Part shown: piece after piece, positions 8,770-16,810 of the stretch
Position numbering within the stretch: the first letter of the stretch is position 1
Layout of the letters: each line of letters begins with the position of its first letter
Source: Ogataea parapolymorpha DL-1
Lineage: Eukaryota; Ascomycota; Pichiomycetes; Pichiales; Pichiaceae
DNA: 64,000 nt
Assembly (NCBI RefSeq): GCF_000187245.1
Contig: NC_027866.1
Location: 488,411-552,410, forward strand
Direction: 5' to 3'
Program-made: the position numbers and the translations under genes
Notes under the pieces: generated by a model
Databases searched by the model: none
Seen by the model: the letters and a program-made list of their open reading frames with translations, nothing else
What the model was told of the DNA's origin: nothing

Positions 8770-9156
8770 ATGCTTAGACTGCAAGCAAGAACCTTCTCTA
8801 GCACTGCTAGAGCCCAGCTCGCCAAAATCAACCTCATTGGCACCATCGGGTCCGACGTCACCAAGGCCACCACGTCCACCGGCAAGGAGTACGTCAGATA
8901 TTCGCTGGCAGTCGACTCCAGATCGAAAAACAACGACTCCACCTCGTGGTTCAACATTGCCTGTTTCAATGAGAACCAGGCTAACTTCATGAGCGAACGT
9001 CTCGGTAAGGGAGCCAGAGTGTACGTCGAAGCCGACGTGTCCAACAGTCTCGTTGAGAGAGAGGACGGCTCCAAATATATCTCGTGGGTTCTATTCCAGA
9101 ACAACCTCGAAGTTGTGAGATTCCCAAAGAGAGAGGAGCCGGCCGAGTCGGAATAA
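8770..9156 (+). CDS. RIM1: Mitochondrial single-stranded DNA-binding protein RIM1
   Basis: 128 residues. A short presequence (MLRLQARTFSSTARAQ) leads into one OB-fold SSB domain: INLIGTIGSDVTKATTSTGK, then SLAVDSR, WFNIACFNENQANF, KGARVYVEADV and the C-terminal LVQ-type strand LFQNNLEVVRF. Rim1 is the tetrameric mtDNA-replication SSB. The acidic tail is short. S. cerevisiae RIM1 has an intron; none is needed here. Confidence 0.92.
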   Translation: MLRLQARTFSSTARAQLAKINLIGTIGSDVTKATTSTGKEYVRYSLAVDSRSKNNDSTSWFNIACFNENQANFMSERLGKGARVYVEADVSNSLVEREDGSKYISWVLFQNNLEVVRFPKREEPAESE

Positions 9157-9216
9157 AGCCCGGCCTTTTTTAAATCTGCTTTGTAAGTTAGTCTTAGCTC
9201 AATCGAAATAAAGTAA

Positions 9217-10467
9217 TTATATATCTGTGTACTCCAGCCCCATCCGGCGCAGGTCGCGGCGTATGTCCTCGTCCAGCAGGTCCAGCTCCGCCTGCCGCAG
9301 CTCGTGCCGGATATCCTCGTCGCGCGGCGTCGTCAGCTGCGACGACGGCGTGCTGACGTAATCGTCGTATGGACTGCGGCCATCTGATTTAACGTCGTCC
9401 AGTTCCCAGCTCGAGACCGGCGATTCCTGCACATACTCCTTGTCAGAGCCGGAATCTGTGCTATACTGCGTGCTAGACGTGGTGTTTCTGGAGATGTAGT
9501 TCTGTTTCTTGACCACTTTTCGGGACTCCTGCCACGCACGCCATCTCTGCACCAGTCGGCGGCCACCAGGCACCGTCTCTAGCCAGTCCACGTACATGTA
9601 CACGGCGTCCTCGCCGAGTCCAAACAGCGCAAAGCCGACAACCGACATCGCGATCTGGATCCACCGTTCTGCGTCGTCGAATGAGTTATACGGCAGCCGC
9701 AAAATTGTGTCCCAGTACAGTTTTCTGCTGAAGTCTGGCTTGAACTGCGGCTGCCAGCCGTTCATGTTGAGCACCAGCGACAGGACCTTGAGCGGAAACA
9801 TTGCACCAATCACGAGCGAGCAGAAAATGAGCATTTTACTAAATCTGCGCAGCGAGTAACCCGAGTTGGTGCACTGCAAGATGTTTCTGGTGTTCTTTCT
9901 CTTGGCGAAAAACACAGCCAGGGTAGCCAACGCAGTGACAAAACATAGCACCGCCCACAGCAGCAGCCAGAAGTAGTATAGCAGCAGCGAAATGCCGTAT
10001 TTCAAGAACACCAGCCGACACCCTGTGCACTGCGTGATGGCGTATCTGAAATAGAGCGCAAAGTACACAAACACGGCGATCAAAAGCGGGAATCCGACCA
10101 CGCTGAACAGTTCAATGGCCGTCTTGGTGCGTTTGCTGTTGAACCAATACTCTGTCCACCGGTTGGCCAGTAAAATCATCATCAGATTGAGCAAAATGCA
10201 GAAGATCGAGCCGGTGATGCCAAACTGCGCCATGAGCTGCACACGGATAGTCAAGTCGCACCAGCCTCTGCCGTCCCACGCGTCCGCGTAGTCGTCGCCG
10301 CCCCATATAACGGCGGCAACAATGTACTCCAGCATCATAATCTCCAGATAGATAAACAGTGCGCTCGCAGGGATGTTGCGAGAGCGGATGTGCCACAGCA
10401 TCGGCGGCACGTTCAGCGCAAAGCACAGCGCGTGAATGCTGATCAAAAACGCTTTAAAATCAACCAT
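9217..10467 (-). CDS. STE3: STE3-family a-factor mating pheromone receptor
   Basis: 416 residues with seven hydrophobic segments in the first 300 residues, followed by a long hydrophilic cytoplasmic tail with Ser/Thr and acidic clusters. Recognisable Ste3 features are PPMLWHIRSRNIPA after the first segment, GWCDLTIRVQ before the third, and CTGCRLVFL in an outer loop. Ste3 binds the lipid-modified a-type pheromone and couples to the mating G protein. The tail probably carries phosphorylation and ubiquitylation sites for endocytosis. No mating-type locus genes are present in this window. Confidence 0.9.
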   Translation of the reverse strand: MVDFKAFLISIHALCFALNVPPMLWHIRSRNIPASALFIYLEIMMLEYIVAAVIWGGDDYADAWDGRGWCDLTIRVQLMAQFGITGSIFCILLNLMMILLANRWTEYWFNSKRTKTAIELFSVVGFPLLIAVFVYFALYFRYAITQCTGCRLVFLKYGISLLLYYFWLLLWAVLCFVTALATLAVFFAKRKNTRNILQCTNSGYSLRRFSKMLIFCSLVIGAMFPLKVLSLVLNMNGWQPQFKPDFSRKLYWDTILRLPYNSFDDAERWIQIAMSVVGFALFGLGEDAVYMYVDWLETVPGGRRLVQRWRAWQESRKVVKKQNYISRNTTSSTQYSTDSGSDKEYVQESPVSSWELDDVKSDGRSPYDDYVSTPSSQLTTPRDEDIRHELRQAELDLLDEDIRRDLRRMGLEYTDI

Positions 10468-10615
10468 TCTGAATGCAATTTGCCGTCTCCATCCCGCTCG
10501 CTTTATATAATTTCCCGTTAGCTACCATTGTATGATAATTCACCTTTGCAACCCAAAAACGGAAATCTCGGCTGTGCATTTTTCTGAGACACCAGTCAAC
10601 CATTTTCCACGCTTC

Positions 10616-11105
10616 TCAGCGCTTGTGTGTCAGAGCAAGTGCAACAACCATCCCCAAACATGCCTGCGCAAACAGACCAATCAGAGCACGGCCTGACCAC
10701 CGAGACATGCCCTCTTGCACGCGGCAGTGCGCATCCCAGCGCGCCTCGATGCCAGTGTCGGCAACCGAACCGTCTGCAGGGTCCGCAAACGGGTCAGAAA
10801 CCATGCTCTTGTCCTCGTACCGGCTCTCGTCATCGCTGGGCCGTGACTTGCGCACAGATCCGCCAAGAGTCCACTCGTCGTAAAACCAGCAGTACATCCT
10901 TGCACCAACAACGGCAAGCAGCACCGGAGGCAGCAGCAGGCCAGCAACAAACAGCTGGCTGTCAGTGTCAATTGGAAAGTGTACTTACTGGCGCAATGTG
11001 GCTTATAAACGTGGTTTGGAGTGCGCAGACGTGGCAGTCGCAGAAATTTTCCTGGTAGCTGTCGCTTTGCAGTTCCTCGACTCTTCCTAATTCGGTGGCT
11101 CTCAT
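10616..11105 (-). CDS. Small two-segment membrane protein, unknown; needs a 34-nt intron
   Basis: Exon 1 is 11105-10989 (39 codons, phase 0) and exon 2 is 10954-10616, giving 151 residues. The N terminus has a CDCHVC cluster, then a hydrophobic segment (LFVAGLLLPPVLLAVVGA) starting exactly at the exon junction, an acidic middle and a second hydrophobic segment at the C terminus (ALIGLFAQACLGMVVALAL). Splicing is inferred because exon 1 meets a perfect GTAAGT donor and hits a stop if unspliced, while exon 2 lacks a good ATG. I recognise no family. It lies between STE3 and the mannosyltransferase gene. Confidence 0.5.
10955..10988 (-). other. Inferred 34-nt intron
   Basis: On the minus strand: donor GTAAGT (10988-10983), branch-point-like CTGAC, and acceptor CCAG ending at 10955. 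The branch A is 7 nt from the final G, the same spacing as in the ESS1 and COX5 introns. Removal restores a continuous frame at phase 0. Confidence 0.55.
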
Positions 11106-11226
11106 GATAGCACAACAGTGCACTCGCAACAGGCTTTATACCGGCCAGGGTCCGTGTGGAGTTGGTTTTAGTCGTAATCGCTGTATCAAAAATATTACCG
11201 TTTTGGGAATATCAATGGAGCAGTCC

Positions 11227-12435
11227 TCACTGTCTAAAGAGATGTTCGGAATAGTGTTTGACAAATGCCAAAGGATGGTCTGCGTCGTGGGCACCCATTT
11301 TGCCAATTCCCGGCGAAAAACACGTGATGGGCAGCACCAGCACGTCCGACACGAGTTTCGGCACATCCAGCTTGGTGAAATCTTTCCAGGTGACTTTGGA
11401 GAAAATTCCACTAAGAACATAGTCATTGAAATATTTGAAGATGACGTCTGTCCAGACCCCGGCTCCGGTCCACTCCATGATCGAGAAATCGCTGGCGGCG
11501 TCAAAGTCCAAAGTGCCTTCCTTGGCCCGTTTGAGCGTCTCTTCTGTGATCGTAGCAATCACCTCACGCAGGATTGGGTGCCCCGGTTTGGCCTGGATCA
11601 CCCAGTTGGCGAACTGCAGTCTTCTGGCAAAGAATTTACGCCAGTCTGGCGTGTCTGGGTCTGATTGGATCCCGATGATCATGCCGATCTCCGAAGGGTC
11701 GACGTTTTCTGGGATCCAGTTGGGAATCGGCTGCAGCGGCAGCGTGTCGACATCAGCATAAACTCCTCCCTTTGCAAAAAGTATTAAATATCTGAAAAAA
11801 TCCATCTTGAGCACAATGTGGGGGAGCAGCTCGTACGCTTTCACCACCTCTGGCATGTGCATGTATAAATAGTGGACAATCGCGTTGGAAGTGTCATCGT
11901 TGAATAGCTCGTGCACAAAGCCCGGGTTCTTCAACGCCCACTGTTCCTCTCCTTCTTTGTACCTGGGTCCGAAATTGGCGTCGTTTAAACCGTACTTCCA
12001 CGACTGCCAGATATAAGCAGGAAACTTCCTGTTCTGATCGTATGGGAACATGTACGCCAAACGCTCGCGCAGAGTCGCTTCCGGGTTCGGTCTGCGCAGC
12101 TCGCTCAGCTGTTTCTCCAGTCTCTGTCTGTCCTGTTCCAGTTTTTTTAGACGAACGTCCTGCTCGTTCAGCAGCTTCTCGGTCAGCTCGTTTAGCTTGC
12201 GGGCTATCTCAAGCTCCTCTGAGTTCGATTTTCCCGAAAGACCGAGTCCTGATCCGCGCCGGCCTCGTCCTCTGCCCTGATGATCCTGTTGTGATGAGTC
12301 TGACATGGGCACTCCTGGACTTAGCACCTGGTGCAGGTCTGGCGTCGAATCCGACGATAGTCGGATCAGCACCACGACGATCGCCACAATGCTCACAGAC
12401 AGAAGCAGGGTCCGCTTGACTGTGTTTATTTTCAT
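11227..12435 (-). CDS. OCH1/HOC1-family Golgi alpha-1,6-mannosyltransferase
   Basis: 402 residues from ATG 12435. Type II topology: a short basic cytosolic tail, a signal anchor at about residues 8-26 (LLLSVSIVAIVVVLIRL), a coiled-coil stem (KLNELTEKLLNEQDVRLKKL) and a GT32 catalytic domain. Family landmarks are PAYIWQSWK, ALKNPGFVHELF, KMDFFRYLILFAKGGVYADVDTLPL with the DxD metal site, and EWTGAGVWTD. Such enzymes initiate or extend the outer chain of N-glycans. Length and coiled-coil stem suit HOC1 better than OCH1, but yeasts such as Ogataea carry several paralogues, so no symbol is given. Confidence 0.8.
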   Translation of the reverse strand: MKINTVKRTLLLSVSIVAIVVVLIRLSSDSTPDLHQVLSPGVPMSDSSQQDHQGRGRGRRGSGLGLSGKSNSEELEIARKLNELTEKLLNEQDVRLKKLEQDRQRLEKQLSELRRPNPEATLRERLAYMFPYDQNRKFPAYIWQSWKYGLNDANFGPRYKEGEEQWALKNPGFVHELFNDDTSNAIVHYLYMHMPEVVKAYELLPHIVLKMDFFRYLILFAKGGVYADVDTLPLQPIPNWIPENVDPSEIGMIIGIQSDPDTPDWRKFFARRLQFANWVIQAKPGHPILREVIATITEETLKRAKEGTLDFDAASDFSIMEWTGAGVWTDVIFKYFNDYVLSGIFSKVTWKDFTKLDVPKLVSDVLVLPITCFSPGIGKMGAHDADHPLAFVKHYSEHLFRQ

Positions 12436-12841
12436 CGCCACGTAGAGGATTTGGATAAATCTTTTCTGTACTTACGTAATTACTAGGTAGCATAGCAGAA
12501 AGTGAAGAGAGGCAGCTCGTCAAAAAGGAGGCAGTTGCTTGAAGTAAATTTAGATTGGATTTGACTAAATCCAGGGCCAGTTATGGTTGCAGTATCTGAT
12601 GTGCCATCTCTTCCATGTTGAGATCGAGAGTTAGGAACCGACAACACTAGCAGCCAGCGCTGTCACCAGCATTGCATCAGCTCCTGCTGGAAACCCAGCG
12701 TCCATGCAACCAGCACGCGTTTTTCTATTGTTAGACATCCAGTATCCCGGCCGTTTTGATCTCCTGTCCCGCTACCTCTGACCTTTTAGTTATATGCTAT
12801 CCAGTACTTAGCACAGCCAATTAGCAATAAATTTTTCATAA
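12436..12841. other. Intergenic region between the divergent mannosyltransferase and MDM32 genes
   Basis: About 405 nt holding both promoters. The one element I can name is ACGCGT at 12715-12720, a possible MluI cell-cycle box. No convincing TATA box, RNA gene or conserved open frame is visible. Confidence 0.4.
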
Positions 12842-14629
12842 ATGATTAAACCCTCTTCTTTGACAGGTGTGCGATTTACCTGTCTTGGACGCCAAGCTGC
12901 GAGGCTTGCATCACAGAGGACGCTCGGCCAGCTCTTGCGGAACGGACTGGCCAAGCCGGAATTTCAACGGACAACCTTACGACCATTTATTTCTTGCACG
13001 CCAAGAACCAGCATTTTAGCACTAATGACGACCCCGAGCGCACAGACCGCCACGAAACTAAACATGAGCATGCTACGGCGCACGTACACGAATATGAGTC
13101 CACGAGAGCGATTTCTGGCGGCGGGAAAAAGCAGACTCGACCGCCTCGTCCTGCGGGCGAAATGGATTCTTCTGCGGCAAAACCGGCCCTTCAACATGGA
13201 CGAGATCAGCGCTTTTCTGTCGTGGATCGTGATGGGCAATTTTCTGTGGATTTTCATAGGAACCACCACATTTTGCGGCCTGCTAATCTACGTTGGAAAT
13301 ACGTTCACCGACGGCAAGATCAACAAGAAGTTCTTGCAGAAACTCATTACTTTCGATAACAAACTCAATGTGGACATCAACAGCGACGATTTCAAGGCCT
13401 CCTGGGAGGACGGCGCGATCAAGTTGCAGAATCTCGTTGTTGGATTTGGCCCCAACGAACATCTACACTACAGCGTCAAGATTGACACTGTGACTGTGAC
13501 GCTGTCGCTCGGGAAATGGCTGGACGGCAAGGGACTCATCAAAGATGTAGATTTGACCGGCGTGGTTGGCTCTGCACACATGGACGAGCATTATCAGGAG
13601 GTCATGGACGAGTCGTTTTCCGCAAAATACGAATTTGAGCACTTTCAGATAAACAATCTCAAGCTGGTGGTGAGGCGCAAAAATTGTCCTCCGTTGGAGG
13701 TGGAGATATTCAACTGCAAGCTTCCAAGATTGCGGCGCAACTGGATCACGTACGACTTTATCAACGCGGATGCATTTTCGGGATCGATCAATGGGTCATT
13801 GATCACGCTCCACAAACGCCAAAATCAGTTTGCCGAGTTCTCTGCTCTGGACCATACGGAGGACACGAACCCGTGGAAGAAAATCACCCGGCTGCGTATT
13901 GACCAGCTGGACCTTGCGCGGGTGACCGGCCCGGTTTCGAAGCTAAACTGGCTCCGCTCGGGCTCGGTCGAGCTGACAGTCGACATTATGCTTCCTACAG
14001 AAGACGACTCGGAAAGTATTAAGGAACTGTTGCTGCAGGGCAACGAGACCACCGAGGAAAACAAGTACGTTGTGATGGACTTCAAGGTGAACTTTCACGA
14101 TCTGCATGCTAGGGTGCCCGCAAAAATGCCCTGTTCGTCCTTGACCAATGCTCCATATATTTCAGAAGCAGATTTACGCAGCCTGATCACGTTTATTAAT
14201 GACAAACGTTTTGGCTTAGCCATGCGCACGGCTGAAACGTGGGACATCGACGAGAATCCTTTTGACGGGTCAGATCTTGCTACAGAGCCCGACGAGGGCA
14301 AATCGGTGGACCCACGTGTTCCCCCGATAAAATTCCGTCTGGTGCACAACCTGGCCAATTTTGAGCTCGTGGACATGGTTGCCTGCTTGGGACTGCACAC
14401 CGACCCGCCGCGGGATCTGAGCGGGGTACAAAAGCAAAGTTTCGACAACACCAACAAGCTTATTGATGCGGCCATGACAGAGATGCTCGGGTTGCTGATG
14501 CTGTACAAGGAGGAGCTGCAACAGCGGCTGATCGAGGCTTACTCGAAACGGACGAATTTTGAGATATTCTTCAACAATTTCATCCTCGGCAACCTGATCC
14601 TGGTCGGGCTTGGCAGTTTTGTGATTTAG
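12842..14629 (+). CDS. MDM32: MDM31/MDM32-family mitochondrial inner-membrane protein, probably MDM32
   Basis: 595 residues. A long basic presequence is followed by a membrane segment near residue 135 (WIVMGNFLWIFIGTTTFCGLLIYV) and a large intermembrane-space domain containing TVTLSLGKWLDGKGLI and the C-terminal hydrophobic LGNLILVGLGSFVI. S. cerevisiae Mdm31 and Mdm32 are paralogues needed for mitochondrial shape, mtDNA inheritance and cardiolipin homeostasis. The copy at 34602 fits MDM31 better, so I assign MDM32 here. In-frame ATGs exist further in, but the first gives a typical targeting sequence. Confidence 0.8.
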   Translation: MIKPSSLTGVRFTCLGRQAARLASQRTLGQLLRNGLAKPEFQRTTLRPFISCTPRTSILALMTTPSAQTATKLNMSMLRRTYTNMSPRERFLAAGKSRLDRLVLRAKWILLRQNRPFNMDEISAFLSWIVMGNFLWIFIGTTTFCGLLIYVGNTFTDGKINKKFLQKLITFDNKLNVDINSDDFKASWEDGAIKLQNLVVGFGPNEHLHYSVKIDTVTVTLSLGKWLDGKGLIKDVDLTGVVGSAHMDEHYQEVMDESFSAKYEFEHFQINNLKLVVRRKNCPPLEVEIFNCKLPRLRRNWITYDFINADAFSGSINGSLITLHKRQNQFAEFSALDHTEDTNPWKKITRLRIDQLDLARVTGPVSKLNWLRSGSVELTVDIMLPTEDDSESIKELLLQGNETTEENKYVVMDFKVNFHDLHARVPAKMPCSSLTNAPYISEADLRSLITFINDKRFGLAMRTAETWDIDENPFDGSDLATEPDEGKSVDPRVPPIKFRLVHNLANFELVDMVACLGLHTDPPRDLSGVQKQSFDNTNKLIDAAMTEMLGLLMLYKEELQQRLIEAYSKRTNFEIFFNNFILGNLILVGLGSFVI

Positions 14630-14986
14630 ATAAATGAGCATGTGGCTGAAAGCCCCAGTATTATGTATATAATTTCTATATAATTACGCAACATGAGCCG
14701 CGCCGAAATCCTACCTTGGCACGTTTTTTTTAGATCTCGGACAATTTAATTTACGCACCGACGCGGCAGTATACGGCTCAATAAATTTAATTTTAGCTAG
14801 CATGCAATAGGAGTTGTTATAAATATACGCGGAACTCTTTTTGGGCTCTATATATAGTCGACAAGTGCGCCAAAATTCAGCATCGCAGGCGAGTTTGGGT
14901 GATACTTTTATAAGCTTTACCGTATCTTGGAGCGATTACAAATCAGAAATATTGAACAAAAGGGAGCTTTACAAAGCAGCAGATAA
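14630..14986. promoter_or_regulatory. MDM32-AIM6 intergenic region with TATA-like element
   Basis: About 357 nt. It has A/T-rich terminator-like sequence after MDM32 near 14663-14690 and a TATATATAG at 14849-14857, about 130 nt upstream of the AIM6 ATG. No RNA gene or conserved small ORF is visible. Confidence 0.4.
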
Positions 14987-16024
14987 ATGTGGAACCTCTG
15001 GAAAGAACCGTACCAGGACTTGGAGGCGCAGGGAATGTACAAGCTCAGACAGAGTCAATATATGAGTCGGGTGCGTACACACATCTTCTCGCTGCTGCTT
15101 GCGTTATCCATGTCTGTCGTCGCTATTCATTTCTACATTAAGGCAGCTCGCCTCAGTCAGGAGTTCGAGGACCAGATCGGCTCGCGGCTCCTCAATATAG
15201 ATACCCTCACACATGACGTGATCGTCAAGCCGATCCATTCGCACAATGACGAATGGAGAAGACATCCGTTGGTGGACGCCCTAAAAGTGGGCGCGAATTC
15301 CGTGGAAGCCGACTGTTTCTACTTCCCAAATGACCCGGATACCATATATGTGGGTCATAACACTGCCTTTCTCAAAAAGGAGCAGAACGTCGACTCGCTA
15401 TATCTGGACCACTTGTACGATATGTTAGAGAAAGCCAATGTCAAAAATGACACTTCTCGCAAAAATGGTATTTTCTATACTTCGCCGGAAACCACCACAT
15501 ACTTCTACATTGACATTAAGACCAAGGGCGAAGAGCTGTTGGAGGCACTGAATAAGAAACTGGAGCGATTCCTCGCCAAGGGATACCTCACTACCTACGA
15601 CTCTGAAAAAGACGAATTTCGCGAAGGGCCTCTCACCATCATTATCACAGGAAATTACCCTTACAATTACATAAGTTCGCAAAAACTCCGTTACACCTTT
15701 ATCGATGCACCATTGAAAGATCTTGTGGACCCAGAGAAGGCCCGTCTCTATCCGGCCGGCAAAATCTCGATATTTTCTTCCGCTTCGCTATCTGAGCTGA
15801 CAGGCTCCCACAAGGCGCTGAGTTTGTTCAACGGGCTGTCCACTCACCAGCTCGCCGACATTGAGAAATATATCTCTGCTGCTCACAAAGTCGGGCTCAA
15901 GACACGGGTCTGGGACACCCCGAAGTTCACAAAGTCGATCAAACACACCGTTTGGAAGCAGATTATTGCCCTGGGATCTGATTATCTAAACGCCGATGAG
16001 CTTAAGGAAGCCGTCAGCATATGA
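14987..16024 (+). CDS. AIM6: AIM6-like PLC-type phosphodiesterase-fold protein
   Basis: 345 residues. One hydrophobic segment at about residues 30-52 anchors a domain that opens with PIHSHNDEWRRHPL and continues with GANSVEADCFYF, IYVGHN, YFYIDIKTKGEEL and LKTRVWDTP. These are the features of the altered-inheritance-of-mitochondria 6 family, which has a phosphatidylinositol-phospholipase-C/GDPD-like TIM-barrel fold. HSHND and the E.D pair occupy the catalytic and metal positions. The substrate is not established. The gene lies upstream of ESS1 in the same direction. Confidence 0.82.
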   Translation: MWNLWKEPYQDLEAQGMYKLRQSQYMSRVRTHIFSLLLALSMSVVAIHFYIKAARLSQEFEDQIGSRLLNIDTLTHDVIVKPIHSHNDEWRRHPLVDALKVGANSVEADCFYFPNDPDTIYVGHNTAFLKKEQNVDSLYLDHLYDMLEKANVKNDTSRKNGIFYTSPETTTYFYIDIKTKGEELLEALNKKLERFLAKGYLTTYDSEKDEFREGPLTIIITGNYPYNYISSQKLRYTFIDAPLKDLVDPEKARLYPAGKISIFSSASLSELTGSHKALSLFNGLSTHQLADIEKYISAAHKVGLKTRVWDTPKFTKSIKHTVWKQIIALGSDYLNADELKEAVSI

Positions 16025-16182
16025 TCCGCAACGATGAGCGCAACTAGGGTAAGGTGTAAGGGAATGGCCGAATAAATAAAAAAAATAAATCGATCAAATA
16101 AATTAAGTCAATCAAAATTCGGATTTATTATAAAATAAAGCTTAAACAAAATAATTAATTGAATTAAACATTTCTTGCCATC

Positions 16183-16729
16183 ATGGTACGTATTGCAATT
16201 ATTTGGCCCTCCTAACACCCAGTCTTTGAATCCACACACGGGACTGCCAAAAGGCTGGAAAATCAAGATCTCCAAAACACACAACCAAGAGTACTACTAC
16301 AACCCGTCCACGTCCGAGTCGATCTGGACCCCTCCAGAGGGAACGGACAAAGATGCATTGGACTTGTATCTGTCGAAAAACTTGCACAAGCCGAAGAAGG
16401 TGGCGGCCAGACACATCCTCGTGAAACACAGAGACTCGAGAAGACCGTCCTCGTGGAAAGAACAGAACATCACACGCACGAAGGAGGAGGCGGTCGAGCT
16501 GATCAAGGGCTACAAAGCGCAGATCGAGTCTGGAGAGGCATCATTCGAGGAAATCGCATCCGAACACAGCGACTGCAGCTCGCACTCGAAGAACGGCGAC
16601 CTGGGCTACTTTGGGCCCGGCGAGATGCAACCTAGTTTCGAAAAGGCCGCGTTCGGCCTACAGGTCGGCGAGCTGAGCGACGTGGTCGAGTCTGACAGCG
16701 GCATCCATCTCATCGAAAGAACAGGATGA
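16183..16729 (+). CDS. ESS1: Peptidyl-prolyl cis/trans isomerase ESS1 (Pin1 type), spliced
   Basis: Exon 1 is only the ATG at 16183-16185; exon 2 is 16223-16729. The spliced product is 169 residues (S. cerevisiae Ess1 is 170) and begins MSLNPHTGLPKGWKIKISK. A WW domain (GLPKGW...YYYNPSTSESIWTPP) is followed by a parvulin domain with ARHILVKHRDSRRPSSWK, FEEIASEHSDCSSHSKNGDLGYF and GIHLIERTG. The Arg pair that grips phospho-Ser/Thr is present. Ess1 isomerises pSer-Pro in the RNA polymerase II CTD. Unspliced, the ATG is not in frame with the domain, so the intron is needed. The aminopeptidase gene follows in the same direction. Confidence 0.93.
16186..16222 (+). other. ESS1: 37-nt intron directly after the ESS1 start codon
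   Basis: Donor GTACGT at 16186-16191, branch point CCTAAC at 16211-16216, acceptor CAG ending at 16222. The branch A is 7 nt from the final G. The intron is phase 0, immediately after ATG. Without splicing the initiator ATG cannot reach the conserved WW domain frame. Confidence 0.85.
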
Positions 16730-16810
16730 TGGACACAATTGTGCTTATGTAATCACCAACCGTCCGGTAACCATGTCGAAAACGTTGGGGCCCGAAAACT
16801 TGTCGTCGAG

